Shown here piece by piece: positions 1 to 12,978 of a stretch of DNA of 64,000 nucleotides (position 1 is the first letter of the stretch; every line of letters starts with the position of its first letter). The DNA is from Scleroderma bovista. Lineage: Eukaryota; Basidiomycota; Agaricomycetes; Boletales; Sclerodermataceae. The stretch is from positions 1 to 64,000 of the forward strand of contig JAYMGJ010000040.1 in assembly GCA_037178675.1 (NCBI GenBank). Reading direction: 5' to 3'. The position numbers and the translations under genes were made by a program. The notes beneath the pieces were generated by a model, which did not search any database, was not told the origin of the DNA, and worked only from the letters and a program-made list of their open reading frames with translations.

Positions 1-476
1 GTCACAAGTCTTCACTTACCAGAAGGAAGCCGAATATAATACACCCCACGAATAACCACTTTCCGATATCGAAAGGGATATAGAAGCAGCCCTGTTGGTG
101 TTGACAGTCGTTGTAGATTTGATTCGACCAAGAGGACGTGGTCAACATAGTAGTTGCCGAGAATATATCGGACAGATATACAAGAAATGACTTCAGAATA
201 ATGATGTAGAGCCACAGGTACCTTGAAACAATGTCAAGTCAGTACAGCATCAGTGGAGGTAAACAGTACTATGAATGCGGGGGCTGAAAGAGCTCAGGGA
301 GGGCTAAGGGTTCAAACTCACTTCAGTCGCATGAAGAAACCATTGTCGGTGAATTCTCGTGCATCGATGAAGTCAAACTAAAGCAAAGTGAGCCGTTGAC
401 AGTCCAATGGTGCAACACTACGACCCACCTTGTGGTCAGGAACGATTTCTCGTTTCCAGGCGGGACCAGAACACAT
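1..476 (-). CDS. KCH1: Kch1-type fungal potassium transporter (5' part only)
   Basis: Plasma-membrane low-affinity K+ uptake protein of the fungal Kch family (inferred from family resemblance). Three exons are readable: 476-429, 377-322 and 221-20, joined in phase; the next intron (donor GTAAGT, 19-18) leaves the window. The N-terminus has the family hallmark PDHKFDFIDAREF followed by a hydrophobic helix ending LKSFLVYLSDIF and a TMLTTSSW stretch, then the beginning of a second helix. The start was chosen at 476 because homologous proteins begin just before the WKREIVPDHK block. Only about 100 residues are visible, so the pore region cannot be judged. It is divergent from DRG1, whose start lies 300 bases away; the gap shows no other gene. 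Confidence 0.75.
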
Positions 477-775
477 TGTTCTGTGCTGGTTGAAATGTCG
501 AGGAGCGGTTGCGACGAACTGTGCTTCAGACGAATATTGTCGATGCGACTCAGTCGCATGCAAATATATGAATGACGGGGTAGCAAGGAGCGTAAGATCA
601 ACGAGAGAATGCCTGGCTGAAGCGCAGGAAATCTGTGATGGATCAGTGAGAGAAAGCCGACGTCTGATTGGAAGGAACTAACGAAGGGAAGTGTTGCTAG
701 GAAACTCGCGCCAGGAGCAAACAAAAAAAGTAATTTGTCCATTGATCTCTCACTCGTACCACATACATACACATC

Positions 776-2566
776 ATGGCGACAATAGTTCAGAAAATCA
801 AGGTGACTGTTCTTTCTATCACACATCGTCTGTCTTGACACTAGTATACATGACAAGGAAATCGAAGATGAGATGGTAATGTTTAGTGACATCCCCCGAC
901 ATCTACCAGTTGTTCACCCCCAGTCTTCAGGCTAGAAGTATGTTTTCATCTCAGCGCTCCCTTTCTTTGATCGTATCGAACGCATAATCGTTTAGCACAA
1001 AAGAATAAGGCCACTAGCTACCATCTCGGACAGCTGAAAGCCAAGCTTGCAAAGCTTAGACGGGACCTAATATCACCATCGGGGGGTGGAGGCGGGGGTG
1101 GTGGCCTTGGATTTGATGTGGCAAGGACTGGTGTAGCGTCAGTCGGCTTCGTTGGGTTTCCTTCAGTTGGAAAGGTATGTTAGAAGCTTATTCGCGTGTT
1201 CAGGAGAATCTCATCTGGTCACCCAAGTCCACACTCATGTCTAAACTCACGGGAACTCACTCAGAGGTCTCTGAGATCGATTTTACCACCCTTACCACTG
1301 TTCCTGGCACAGTCAAGGTTCACGGTGCACCTATACAAATTCTCGACTTGCGTAAGTTACACGGATATTCTTCACGATTAGTATATGACCATGAGCAGCC
1401 GGCATTATTGAGGGAGCAAATGACGGTCGTGGCAGAGGTCGTCAAGGCAAGTAAGCTTGGATCCTTCGACCTCTTAATCCTTACCTGTTTATTTATACTC
1501 CGTAAACAGTCATAGCTGGTACGCCGATGACCTAATTATAGTCAGCAAGGGACATCATCCTCTTTCCAGTCGCCCGAACATGCAACCTTATCTTCATCGT
1601 TCTGGACGTCCTCAAACCCCTTGGGGATAAGAAAATAATTGAGGGAGAACTGGAAGCATTCGGCATACGACTTAACAAAAAACCGCCAGCCATTACCGTG
1701 CGCAAAAAGGACAAAGGCGGAATTGCTATCACGAACACTGTGCCGCTCACGAATGTTGATCAAGACGAAATTAAAGCGGTTCTTAGCGAGTACAAGCTTA
1801 GCAACGCAGATGTTACTATACGAGAACCAAATTGTACCTCCGACGATCTTGTAGATGTAATTGAGGGCAACAGGTGAGTTGGTACATGATAACGTTCCGT
1901 TTCATACCAACTATTTCTGTAGGGTCTACATCCCTGCCATTTATGTAAGTCTAATGACTATTCTCGCAGAGTTGATTCTTACGCAGACTAACAGGTATTA
2001 AACAAAGTGAGGTCTTCCTCTTCGTGGTGATATACTGTTCAACCAAGCTGCGTGTAGATTGATGTTATATCAATAGAAGAGCTCGACCTCTTGTGGGTGC
2101 TCTGTTGATGTAATGCCTGGGAAGATGCTGAAATTGCGCACTTCAGGTACAAGATCCCTCACAGTGTTCCGATATCGTCTAAGGAATGGCTAAATGTTGA
2201 TGAACTCATAGAGCAAATGTGGGAAGCCCTCCAACTTGTTCGAGTTTATACGAAGCCACGCGGACAAGCACCCGACTATTCTGCTCCAGTTGTGCTCAGG
2301 CGCGACAAAAGTTCAATCGAGGATTTCTGCAACGCAATCCACAAAGAGATAGCGAAACAAATGAAATAGTCAGCCAGATCACCCTCCGTCCTCCATCTAT
2401 TCTCATGGATTTGCAGTGCTGTTGTGTGGGGTTCCAGCGCCAAGCATGCGAGGGGACAAAAAGTTGGCCTTGACCACGTTTTGGAGGATGAGGACGGTGA
2501 GTGCCTTCATCTACACGGGGTGCTGGACTGACGCTTCGAATAGTCGTCCATATCGCTAAGCGGTAA
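776..2566 (+). CDS. RBG1: DRG-family GTPase (DRG1/Rbg1)
   Basis: Cytosolic translation-associated GTPase of the Obg/DRG family, expected to work with a DFRP partner on ribosomes. Fourteen exons give 369 residues, the usual length of the family: 776-802, 858-875, 931-937, 996-1174, 1228-1351, 1399-1446, 1510-1518, 1570-1873, 1923-1944, 1995-2006, 2058-2092, 2147-2368, 2417-2496, 2544-2566. Visible motifs are the Lys-rich N-terminal helix, a poly-Gly stretch, G1 (GFPSVGKS), G3 (DLPGIIEGA), G4 (NKID) and a C-terminal TGS-type domain ending VVHIAKR. Four exons are tiny (18, 7, 9 and 12 bases), and the intron at 1447-1509 starts with GC (CAAG|GCAAGT). All joins keep frame and restore conserved residues such as ARTQKNKAT and RQVIAVART, so the model is strong. 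Confidence 0.93.
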
Positions 2567-2593
2567 ATCAATAATTACATACCACTGCTCTAC

Positions 2594-4795
<2,202 letters not shown>

Positions 4796-4898
4796 GATAT
4801 ACGTGAACGAGGTTCAGACCACGCCACGAACCTATGTAAGTACAACATGTACATATAGCTGTTGTCAAGACTCAAGCCACCTTGACTTCGCCTCTGCG

Positions 4899-5300
4899 AT
4901 GAGCGAAAGGGTCACAATTGCAATGGCAACAGAGCAGGCAGCTGCGAGGTGGGTTGTTTCCTCCGATTTCAGCCTCGTAGCCCTCTGATGCCCCCACGAC
5001 ATCCAGAGCAGCGCTCATGAAGTTGCTCTTCTTTGCTGCGTCCCTCGCCTTACTTCCAATTACATCCTATTTCGTGTCGTGGAAGTACATCTGGACAGGT
5101 CTGCCAAGCATATGTACGCTCCTTGATTTAGCAGTCCTTGACTTTTGTCCGCAGGGAACTCAATCTATGCCGCCATCACTGCCGTATGCGTCGCCAACGC
5201 GGTTTTGGCCGCGTACATCGTTGTATCTGTGTTGGAAGACAAACAATCACTAAAACAAGTGGAGGAGAAGAGGCTTTCGGAGTCGAAAAAAGAACGCTAG
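4899..5300 (+). CDS. VMA21: V-ATPase assembly factor VMA21
   Basis: Small ER membrane chaperone for assembly of the V0 sector of the vacuolar proton ATPase. Three exons (4899-4948, 5007-5098, 5155-5300) give 95 residues, typical for the family. Two hydrophobic hairpin helices are visible: KLLFFAASLALLPITSYF and AAITAVCVANAVLAAYIVV, separated by the conserved SWKYIWTGNS turn. The C-terminus is charged (EKRLSESKKER) and has no obvious KKXX-type ER retrieval signal. The 58-base first intron was chosen because only this acceptor keeps frame with the first helix. The start codon lies about 100 bases from the ALG8 start on the other strand. Confidence 0.85.
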
Positions 5301-6102
5301 ACTCCTGCATGTTTACCTTTCACCACAGAGGACCATTCTTCCTAATTTTGCATTAACAATGTCTCCGTCAGGTTTCTTACACCATGTCGGAACACGGACT
5401 AATCGGGGGCTCGTACTGGGTTCGCCCCGCTTCCATTTAGTACTGCTTCGGTTGTTTAGTCTGTCCCTGTGACCACTACAGTGAGTATTATTAGCCATGC
5501 CCGTGCGAATGTGTGGTGACTGGCCAAGGGGTACAACGGAGCATCATGCACTTGGTTCTAGTATTGGTATGTTGCGGCTTAGGCATTCAAGCCTTGGTGG
5601 AATCGAGTATAGACCTCTGCTTAAGGGGTCGGTGGGAACTTATCAGACAATACTCAAGGGTCAAACTTGTTCCCCAACACCCCAGTATACCCGGAGGTCC
5701 TCACGTTTAGTCTGCACTCATCGGTCTAGTAACAGCCCACCAACTTTATAGCCAGCTGCTCATGGAAACTAGGCGTGGCACACTGAGCCGGGATTTCACG
5801 TACCAACGTGAGGGGACTACCTATGATGGCATTGCGAGATTTATGAGTGCTTCATGGTTAGGATACTGGAGAAATTTCAATTGATCACTACAGCCTATGA
5901 CGTCATTCTGCACCAGCAGAAAATCAGTAGTGTTGATAATAATATTAAGATGAGTAATGATCACATAGGTAACTACATAATGTCTACAAATAAGTGCGAG
6001 ATGCATGACAAGACCATCAATGTAAAAATCCTGGATGTACAGCGACTGGTATGAATATAACGTGTAAGAGAGCGGTTGAAAGAACCGTTTTGATACAAGG
6101 AC
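5301..6102. other. intergenic region without a recognisable gene
   Basis: About 800 bases between the VMA21 stop and the end of the ribonucleotide reductase gene. The second half is AT-rich. Only short open frames lacking splice-linked continuation or family resemblance occur on both strands, and no tRNA-like or inverted repeat structure was seen. Confidence 0.5.
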
Positions 6103-7598
6103 TCAAAAGTCTTCATCCAGTGAGCTATGAGGCAATGCATCAGCAAGAGTACCGTGACAAGTTACTTGAAACGCACAAAGATTTGGCAGCCGCTGGCTCA
6201 CTCTTTTGGGTTGAATGAGCAACGTTGGCTTTCGAGTAGTCTGAGACGCGTTTCTCAAAGAAATTCGTCTTTCCTTGCAGCGAGATCATGTCCATGAAAT
6301 CGAAGGGGTTGGTGACGTTATACAATTTGTCGTTGCCAAGCGAAACCAGAAGGCGATCTGCTACGAACTCGATGTACTGGCACATGAGTTTGGCGTTCAT
6401 ACCGATCAAGTCCGACTGGCAAAGCATCTATGCATCAACGGTCAAGGTGATGCTTGTCCGACAGATGGAGGATACCTTACCTGTCAAGAACTCCTGCTCG
6501 ATTTTGACAGCTTCAGTGATTATCCGCTTGACAGTATCAGGGTGTGGACGACGCTTGAGATGGCTGAACAACAAGCAAGCAAAGTCAGTGTGCATGCCCT
6601 CGTCACGACTGATGAGTTCGTTGGAGAAAGTCAGACCAGGCATGAGGCCACGTTTTTTGAGCCAGAAGATGGAAGCAAATGATCCGGAGAAGAAAATGCC
6701 CTCGACCGCAGCAAAGGCAACGAGTCGTTCAGCAAATGTCGAGCGTTGGTCAGATATCCACCGGAGAGCCCATTCTGCCTTGCGTTTGATGCAAGGGATG
6801 GTTTCAATTGCATCGAACAAATACTCTCGTTCAGCAGCGTCCTTGATGTACGTGTCGATGAGAAGAGAGTAAGTTTCCGAATGGATGTTCTCCATCATGA
6901 TTTGGAAACCATAGAAGCAACGCGCTTCAGCAACCTGAACCTCGTTGGAGAAACGTTCGACCAGATTTTCGTTGACAATACCATCCGAGGCAGCGAAAAA
7001 GGCAAGGACGTGGGAGATAAAGTGACGCTCGTTGTCGTTTAAACGGGAATTCCAGTCATGAAGGTCTTTGGAAAGGTCCATTTCCTCTGCAGTCCAGAAG
7101 GAAGCTTCTGCTTTCTTGTACATTTGCCATATCTATTTAGAATGTAAGCAAGGACATGGAAGGAAGAACGGATGGGCTTGCCTCGTGGTATTGGATAGGG
7201 AAGAGGACAAAGCGACGGCGCGACTCTTTCAGGAGAGGCTCCTCGCCTGGTGGAAGACATCTAAGCATGATAGCAAACAGGTAAGATGCGGGGTACTGAC
7301 ATTCAGGAAGGTCTATTTCTCCGACGAACTTCCTTCGGAGGGCGTCGAGGTCATTTTCATCTCCATCCGACGAGGCGTCACCAAGTGTGTCGGGAGAGAC
7401 AGACCGCTTCCTGTCATCAATGATGGAAGACTTGCCAGAGGGTTTCACCGGAGTGTGCAGCGAGAAGGCTGCTATGCCAGCAGCAGCCTAGGGAGTCCGA
7501 GATGAAGCAGTAGAAGGAAGGAGAAGAAGTGAGCCTACCTTCTGGCTAGGTGTAGAGTCTGGAGAGGAAGCACGGCTGAGTGGGAAAGTGGAAGTCAT
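6103..7598 (-). CDS. RNR2: ribonucleotide reductase small subunit (R2), with an apparent one-base frameshift
   Basis: Class Ia R2 subunit, which holds the di-iron tyrosyl radical needed to make dNTPs. Exon 1 (7598-7539) encodes 20 residues. Later exons carry [21 protein letters not shown], the iron-ligand and tyrosine block [19 protein letters not shown], and [13 protein letters not shown]. The intron 7181-7133 has a GC donor (GAG|GCAAGC). The frame ends with SLDEDF and a stop at 6103, resembling the acidic R1-binding tail of the family; it is reached in frame by assuming a short 37-base intron after HSTQK. At 6412-6413 the plus strand has CC where a single C would encode the conserved ALPVDLIGMN, so the sequence as given changes frame inside an exon. 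This may be a sequencing error or a real lesion. Confidence 0.88.
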
Positions 7599-7644
7599 GG
7601 TGGGCTGAGTCTGCGTCTGTCTATGTGTAGTGTGTTGGATCGAG

Positions 7645-7718
7645 CTTTTATACATGTGTTTGTTGTGGCTATTTGGTTTGTTCAACCAAGACGCGTCGCG
7701 ACGCGCTTTACTAATTGG
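7645..7718 (-). promoter_or_regulatory. RNR2 promoter: TATA box, MCB-like palindrome, CCAAT box
   Basis: Read on the minus strand upstream of the RNR2 start at 7598, there is TATAAAAG (7652-7645), an ACGCGT core (7696-7691) within a perfect 14-base palindrome CGCGTCGCGACGCG (7692-7705), and CCAAT (7718-7714). ACGCGT is the MluI cell-cycle box bound by MBF-type factors, known to drive reductase genes at G1/S in yeasts. The link here is inference from the motif and its position. Confidence 0.55.
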
Positions 7719-7779
7719 TGGACGGGGCTCTCACGTGAGCAGACAACACATATCCCATAATGATAAACAAACACTCCTA

Positions 7780-8687
7780 TTATCCAAAAAGCTTCTCATA
7801 AATAATAATGCCAATAAGCAAGACAAGAAGAATGATGATGGCTGCAGTAACCACACGTTGTTGGTGCATCCTGTCCACACAAAACATAAACCCTTGCGGT
7901 GACGGTGGACACGGGGAACACCACTCACCGCCGGATCATCTTCTTGAGTGTACCGGATGCGCGGTCTATTGAGGAGTCGGCGGTTCGGAGCTGTGAGGAC
8001 ATCAGTGCCGATACCACCAACACAAGAAGCCAACGAACGGTATCTCTTGCATTCTCGATCTGTTCTCTCTGTGCACGGAGATTCACCAAAATTTCTGCCC
8101 CTTGGTCCTCTGTCTCGAGAGCAATACGCTGAGACTCCTGTAGTCGTCTAGTCCCGTCCTCTAAGCTAGCTGTTCCCGCAAGCAGCCGTGTTCTGTCACT
8201 TGTTGGCCCATAAGGTTCATCAGAGCTTGGGGAGCTGGCTCTGCCCGGAGAAGCAAGCAATTCCGCTCTTGAAAATTGCGAGTGTTGATCCTTTGAGAGC
8301 TTCTTGAACCGTGTCAGGTCTGCCTTGGCCGTCTTTAGACGGGCCTGGTACTGTTGTTTGATGGATTGTGGAATTCCCTGAATCTCAATCTCCATTTGCG
8401 AGACCTCCGCATTGTCAGCCTATCAGCCTTTCGGAATGCGGACAAGACACAGTGCTGGCTCTTACCATTTCGTCTGCCTCATCCAATTCCATATCAACTC
8501 TCCGTAGAGCAGCCTTTCTCTGTTCTGCATGGTCTTGGTCTCAGGCGCAGACTACAACGTGTGCCTGAAAACACTGACCTCCTCGCTCATCCCTGCCGTC
8601 TCCATCAAGTTTGGCCCGCACGCTATCGATTATCTGGCGGAATTCCTGCTCGTACGAATCGAATAATGCTGTCGGCGAGTGGTCCAT
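7780..8687 (-). CDS. VTI1: Qb-SNARE VTI1
   Basis: Vesicle SNARE for Golgi, endosome and vacuole fusion. The protein starts MDHSPTALFDSYEQEF at 8687 with an N-terminal helical (Habc-type) region. The SNARE helix follows, containing LVNLRAQREQIENARDTL, whose AQREQ Gln fits the zero layer. After KKMIRR a last exon encodes MHQQRVV, a single tail anchor (TAAIIILLVLLIGIIIY) and the end EKLFG at 7780. At least three introns of about 50 bases are needed, including one inside the SNARE helix. The stop lies about 180 bases upstream of the RNR2 start, on the same strand, and the RNR2 promoter fills that gap. Confidence 0.88.
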
Positions 8688-8789
8688 GGCTTATGGCGGG
8701 AAGTACGTCGTGGTTTGGCTGCGGTTGTCGGCGATGTGATTGTCCTCTCCCGAAAAGGCAACTCGCTCCCTCTTCACCTCGGTACTGCC

Positions 8790-9883
8790 ATGTCCGCCAA
8801 TACCCCGTAATGCTTTCTCCCTGGCTGTCTGCGATATATCTCACTGACTCGTCTCAATGGTAGTCCGTCGCTGTATCTCGACCCTCAGATACGGGACTGG
8901 GTCCTTTTCCCAATCACACTGGTCATGGTATGTCATGCACCGTAGACGTGGCTGCTGGCCATTCCCTGAGCACACACAGATCCTCGTTGGCGTGCTACGG
9001 CACTATGTAGTTGTACTGCTCCAGTCACCACCGAAACAGCTTTCAAGGGCGGCCATCCGTGAACAGTATGTCACTGCAAGTTTTCCTCTCTTTGTGGTGC
9101 ACTCACCCCCTTCGTGGAGGCGAGCGCTGGTCCAGTCCCAAATTCTCCGGGCTACGTCTGCAAAGTCGCCAATACCTCCAGCGCACTACAAGGCATTATC
9201 TCAACACCTGTCAGAAGCATTCAAAACTGGCACGTACCTCAAGGACGGTCCACCAAAGGGCAACGCCGCACCACCAGCCCCAAACCCCCTGACAGACCCG
9301 ACGGCCTTGGATGGCATGATGGCTGGGATGAAGACACAGATGGTGATGATGGTACCCCAGATGATTATCATGGGCTGGATCAACTTTTTCTTCCAAGGAT
9401 TTGTCTTGAGTACGTCATTCTGCAGGGTGGTCTGCGGTGGCTGAAACAACTGCAGTCAAACTGCCGTTCCCGTTGACGCTCGGTTTCAAATCCATGCTTC
9501 AACGTGGCATCGAAACCCCCGATATGGACGTCCGGTGGGTATCGTCACTGTCATGGTACTTCCTCAACTTTTTCGGCTTGAATGGCCTGTACCGACTGCT
9601 TCTTGGCGGGGATAACTGTACGTATTTCCAGAGGATTGCCGTGCTCATGGCGACGTCTGATGGCGGTTGGTTCCTAGCTGCTGATTCTTCTCGTGATATG
9701 ACGGCGAGCCCGTTCGCATCGATGGGGACTGCCCAATTGGGGCAGCCGCAAGACTTCGTCAAGCTATTCAAGGCTGAATGTGATAATCTAGAATTTTCGG
9801 AAGGACTCTATACCTGGACAGGTGAAGATATCGATATGAAGGCTCTCCGAAAATATGGCAAGTTATCTCCAAGATTGGATTAA
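8790..9883 (+). CDS. EMC3: ER membrane protein complex subunit 3
   Basis: Core insertase subunit of the EMC, related to the YidC/Oxa1/Get1 superfamily, which inserts tail-anchored and multipass proteins into the ER. Exon 1 is 8790-8806 (MSANTP) and exon 2 is 8864-8927, giving LYLDPQIRDWVLFPITLVM. Later exons give VLRHYVVVLLQSPPK, a Pro/Ala-rich cytosolic loop, the Met-rich helix MMVPQMIIMGWINFFFQGF, and LPFPLTLGFKSMLQRGI with SSLSWYFLNFFGL. The C-terminal cytosolic region ends SPRLD at 9883. Three membrane helices and total length fit the family. The exon after 9600 has an alternative reading, but the spliced one (DNSADSSRDM) matches the usual loop. It is divergent from VTI1 with about 100 bases between starts. 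Confidence 0.9.
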
Positions 9884-10112
9884 GTCGTTACCCTGCGAAT
9901 GTCGGGTGACAGGTAAAGCCAAGAAATGCGTTAATAAAACTAGATACTAGAGCAATGAGATACAGCTACATCACAGAAGGGGTACAAAAGTGGTAACAAC
10001 ATTGATAAGTTCCGTTTAAGAGAGCGCCATCACAGAAGATGGCGAATTACGATGAGATCGGGAGGTAGGCTCCGCGAGGGTTGCTACTGATAAGCTAGAG
10101 CGGGCTAGGCTG

Positions 10113-10962
10113 CTATACAAGACCGTCGTATAGCGATAAAGCCTGTTTTCGATTAGAAAGGGGAATGAGTCTGATGGGAGGGTCAGGGAGTGCTAGGACA
10201 AACCTGGACAATGGTGGGGTCTTGTTTGCTGCCTTCGACAAATTCCTCGTAGGTAAGCTTGGCGTCTTTGTCTCTGTCCATATTTCGAAAAATCTTGTCC
10301 ACACGCTTGGAAGGGAAATGGATTGAGATGTGGGAGAAAACAATAGGGTGATGGAATGACCTTTTCCGGGGTATCTTCGTCGGCGGGGAGTTTGACCATC
10401 TGGCCAGTCATCTTATATATAGAGGAGACGATCTGCAGCATCTCGTCGTATGTAATGAAGCCATCTTTATCGATATCGTACAACTGGAACGCCCCTGGTA
10501 AAGGCGGTGGCACATCAGGGCAGCGAGGGATGAGAGCGATCAGATGAGTACGTACATTTGAGTTTCTCGTCTAGACGACCTCGACTCGTGACGCTGAGAG
10601 CGCAGATGAACTCCTTGAAATCAATGGTGCCGTTCTTGTTCTCATCAAAGACATTGAAGACGTAGTCAGCGAATTCGCCGGGATCCCCGAAGGGAAAGAA
10701 ATGCTTGTATATTCGGCCAAACTCTGTCTTGTCGAGCTGGCCCGAGGGACAGTCCTTGAGGAACCCCTTGTACCTGTGGGTATATATGATGCGTGTGCAT
10801 GGACAAGATGCTGAGCAGAGTGCACACCATTGCTGTAGCTCCTTCTTGTCGACTAGCGCGACGATGAGGGGCGGTAAGATGGAGTGGGGGGCACTTACAG
10901 TACGTGTTCTTCTGCAGATCTGCGAGTTGCTCTGGGGAGAGCTTGCTCTGTGACTTACCCAT
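10113..10962 (-). CDS. NCS1: neuronal calcium sensor 1 / frequenin homologue
   Basis: EF-hand calcium sensor that in fungi activates the PI 4-kinase Pik1. It begins MGKSQSKLS, an N-myristoylation signal, at 10962. The four-EF-hand layout is visible: a degenerate first hand around [12 protein letters not shown], then [26 protein letters not shown] and [13 protein letters not shown]. It ends YDGLV at 10113. Introns split TY|FDKKELQQ, QQW|YKGF, LDEKLK|WAFQLYD and the region after DEDTPEK. The length of about 190 residues is normal. The gene converges with EMC3, 229 bases apart, with no feature between. Confidence 0.92.
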
Positions 10963-11308
10963 CTGCGTGGACAAGCTGCGGGGGGGGTTCGATGACGCCG
11001 CAGATATAACGATCGACACAGCAGCGATCTAAGCAGATTCCCACGGGAGTTATCCGTGAGAATTAAATTCAAATGACACGAGTGGTCGTCCTCGAGCAAA
11101 CCGAGCTCGAGGGCACCAGGACGAGGGGCCGCGTTCAGCGAGACGGTGCAGGACGACGAGGGGCCGTCGGTGTCGTCGGGGCCGTCGTCGAGCAAGCACT
11201 GCTGGCGCACTCTCCCATCTGGATCCCTTTTATAGCATCTCGCCCTCGTATTTTGTATAAGAGTAATATATCGTCCCGCATCTCCCCTCAAGAGCGTCAT
11301 CAGCGAGT
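10963..11308. other. upstream region between divergent NCS1 and the Ser-rich gene
   Basis: About 350 bases, moderately GC-rich with a run of eight G at 10979-10986. A long minus-strand open stretch here has no family resemblance and overlaps NCS1 introns, so it is not called. Confidence 0.4.
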
Positions 11309-12758
11309 ATGTGCCACCCTTCTGACCTGCCGAATCTCCCCTGTCCAATGTGCAGGGTGTTCAAGCCCACCGGCGGAAGGTAACCCTGCCCATCTCTGTG
11401 TGGGCCCCCGCTCAGCCCGTTCGTCCCAGATGCCCCCACGTCCGTGATGTCTGCACGAACAGGGCCCTCCATCCCCGCCATGACGTAGTCCATCTGAGGA
11501 ACGCAGAGGGTCCGTCCTCTTCTCTTGCCACGGCCCTTGATTTCCCTGACGATCCTGCCGTCTACAGTCAAGTCATTCAACGGCTGTGGCTACTGCAAGG
11601 TCCCCGTCCGCTTCCTTGTCTTTTCCTTCTATACTCACCTCCTTTCCTTCTTAGTGGGCCCGTTCCAACCCTCCTCCAAAACTCTCTGGCCACTACAACC
11701 CAGGTTGGCCTGGCTGCTGTCGCCCTCCCCTTCCAAGCGAACAGCGTCTCATACATGCCGCGGATTGGCCAACAGTCAGCATCGTCCATAATATACCCAT
11801 GCCCCCCGAGATCAAGTCCATTCTGGAAAGTCTCGCCTCGAGAGGCAGTCCTTTACCGGGTATGTCATCTTCTGGCCGGGCCCAAGTTATCCAAGCTTCC
11901 ATACCTTCTTTGGATCGTCGGAACAGCGGAAATAGTCCGACCAGCAGGTCCAGTCCATCTTCTGTGAAATCTCAACCCGTCCCGATCCCCAGCAGGGGCT
12001 CTCGCTCCGGGGGCAGTCCCATCCAACAGACTTCCGTTCTCTCCAGCACAACTCCCCGTGCACCCGCCCCATTGTCATCCACCACCAACACCCATCTCGA
12101 GCATTCTTCTCTCGCTCGCCGTCAAACATACACCGAAGGATCCACGGACAAACCCCGTTCTGCTTCAGTTCGCAGGGCCACCGATTTGGACGGCTGTCTT
12201 CCCAGACGCACCAGCAGCACGCGTCCGTCCTTGTCGTCTGTCGCCCCGTCGTATACCTCTTCAAAGAGTACCGGCGATCACTCGCCCCAGCAACATTCAT
12301 TGCCCTATCCCTCAGTGCCCAATCCGTCTCCAGTCGAGCCATCCACTCAAGAAAATGCCTCCCTCTCCTCCAAGAGATCGACCCTGGAGAGCGCCATGGC
12401 TGCCTTAGAGATCCGCAGTGCTTCCGAGAGCAGCAGTGATAGCGGTAGCTCCCGAGGATCGCAATCAGACGCCACCGTCATTTCCGATGGTGCCTTTACA
12501 GATTATCTCTCAGATGAATCCGAGGCAGAGCTCCAGAGACAGGCAGAAGCAAAAGCCGCTCTGGTCGCCCAGAATCAAGCCGAGGAACAGGAATTCAAAG
12601 CCGCAAGGCAACAGCTCGTGGGAGTCGGCTTACGACCACCCAAGTCATGGAATGATACCAGTGACGCCTTGCTTCGCACCTCAACTCACTATTCTCATCA
12701 CTCAGCTTATGCCCCCACTACGTATGTACCTGCTGCCGTCGCCCCTCCTGCTCGGTGA
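11309..12758 (+). CDS. uncharacterised Ser/Pro-rich protein, 5' exons tentative
   Basis: I do not recognise this protein. The firm part is one long exon from about 11799 to the stop at 12758: low-complexity Ser/Pro/Thr-rich sequence, then an acidic-helical C-terminus ([27 protein letters not shown]). A probable first exon 11309-11379 starts [20 protein letters not shown] and ends at a GTAACC donor. Its CPMC pair, together with a possible later CGYCK, would make a small zinc finger at the N-terminus. The exons between 11430 and 11799 could not be fixed, because more than one frame is open. If those are wrong, the gene starts at 11799 ([12 protein letters not shown]). The Ser-rich part is probably disordered. 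Confidence 0.5.
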
Positions 12759-12978
12759 CGGTGGACCTATTTATCGGGACTGCTTTGTGCTCGCAATGTT
12801 TTTTTATACAATTAACAACGTTATCGTATCGTTCGCTGCGTTCCATTCATTTGGCCCGGTGTCCCCTTGTATTCTAGTATCCACGTAGATCCTGTTGGTC
12901 TTGGGCGTAAAGAAATTCCCAATTGGTTACTCGTTGCCACTCGATCTTCGACCGTGCACCGACCATTCAGCGCTCCTC

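Noticed and set aside
323..892. Minus-strand 189-codon open frame
   Set aside because: It overlaps the first exons of the Kch1-like gene in a different frame and the DRG1 leader; no motif, and the spliced Kch1 frame explains the conservation.
6275..6872. Plus-strand open frames inside the reductase gene
   Set aside because: They are antisense shadows of RNR2 exons, which show clear family blocks on the minus strand.
10515..11348. 277-codon minus-strand open frame
   Set aside because: Its C-terminal third is the NCS1 frame read through introns; the rest has no resemblance to known proteins and NCS1 has a good start at 10962.
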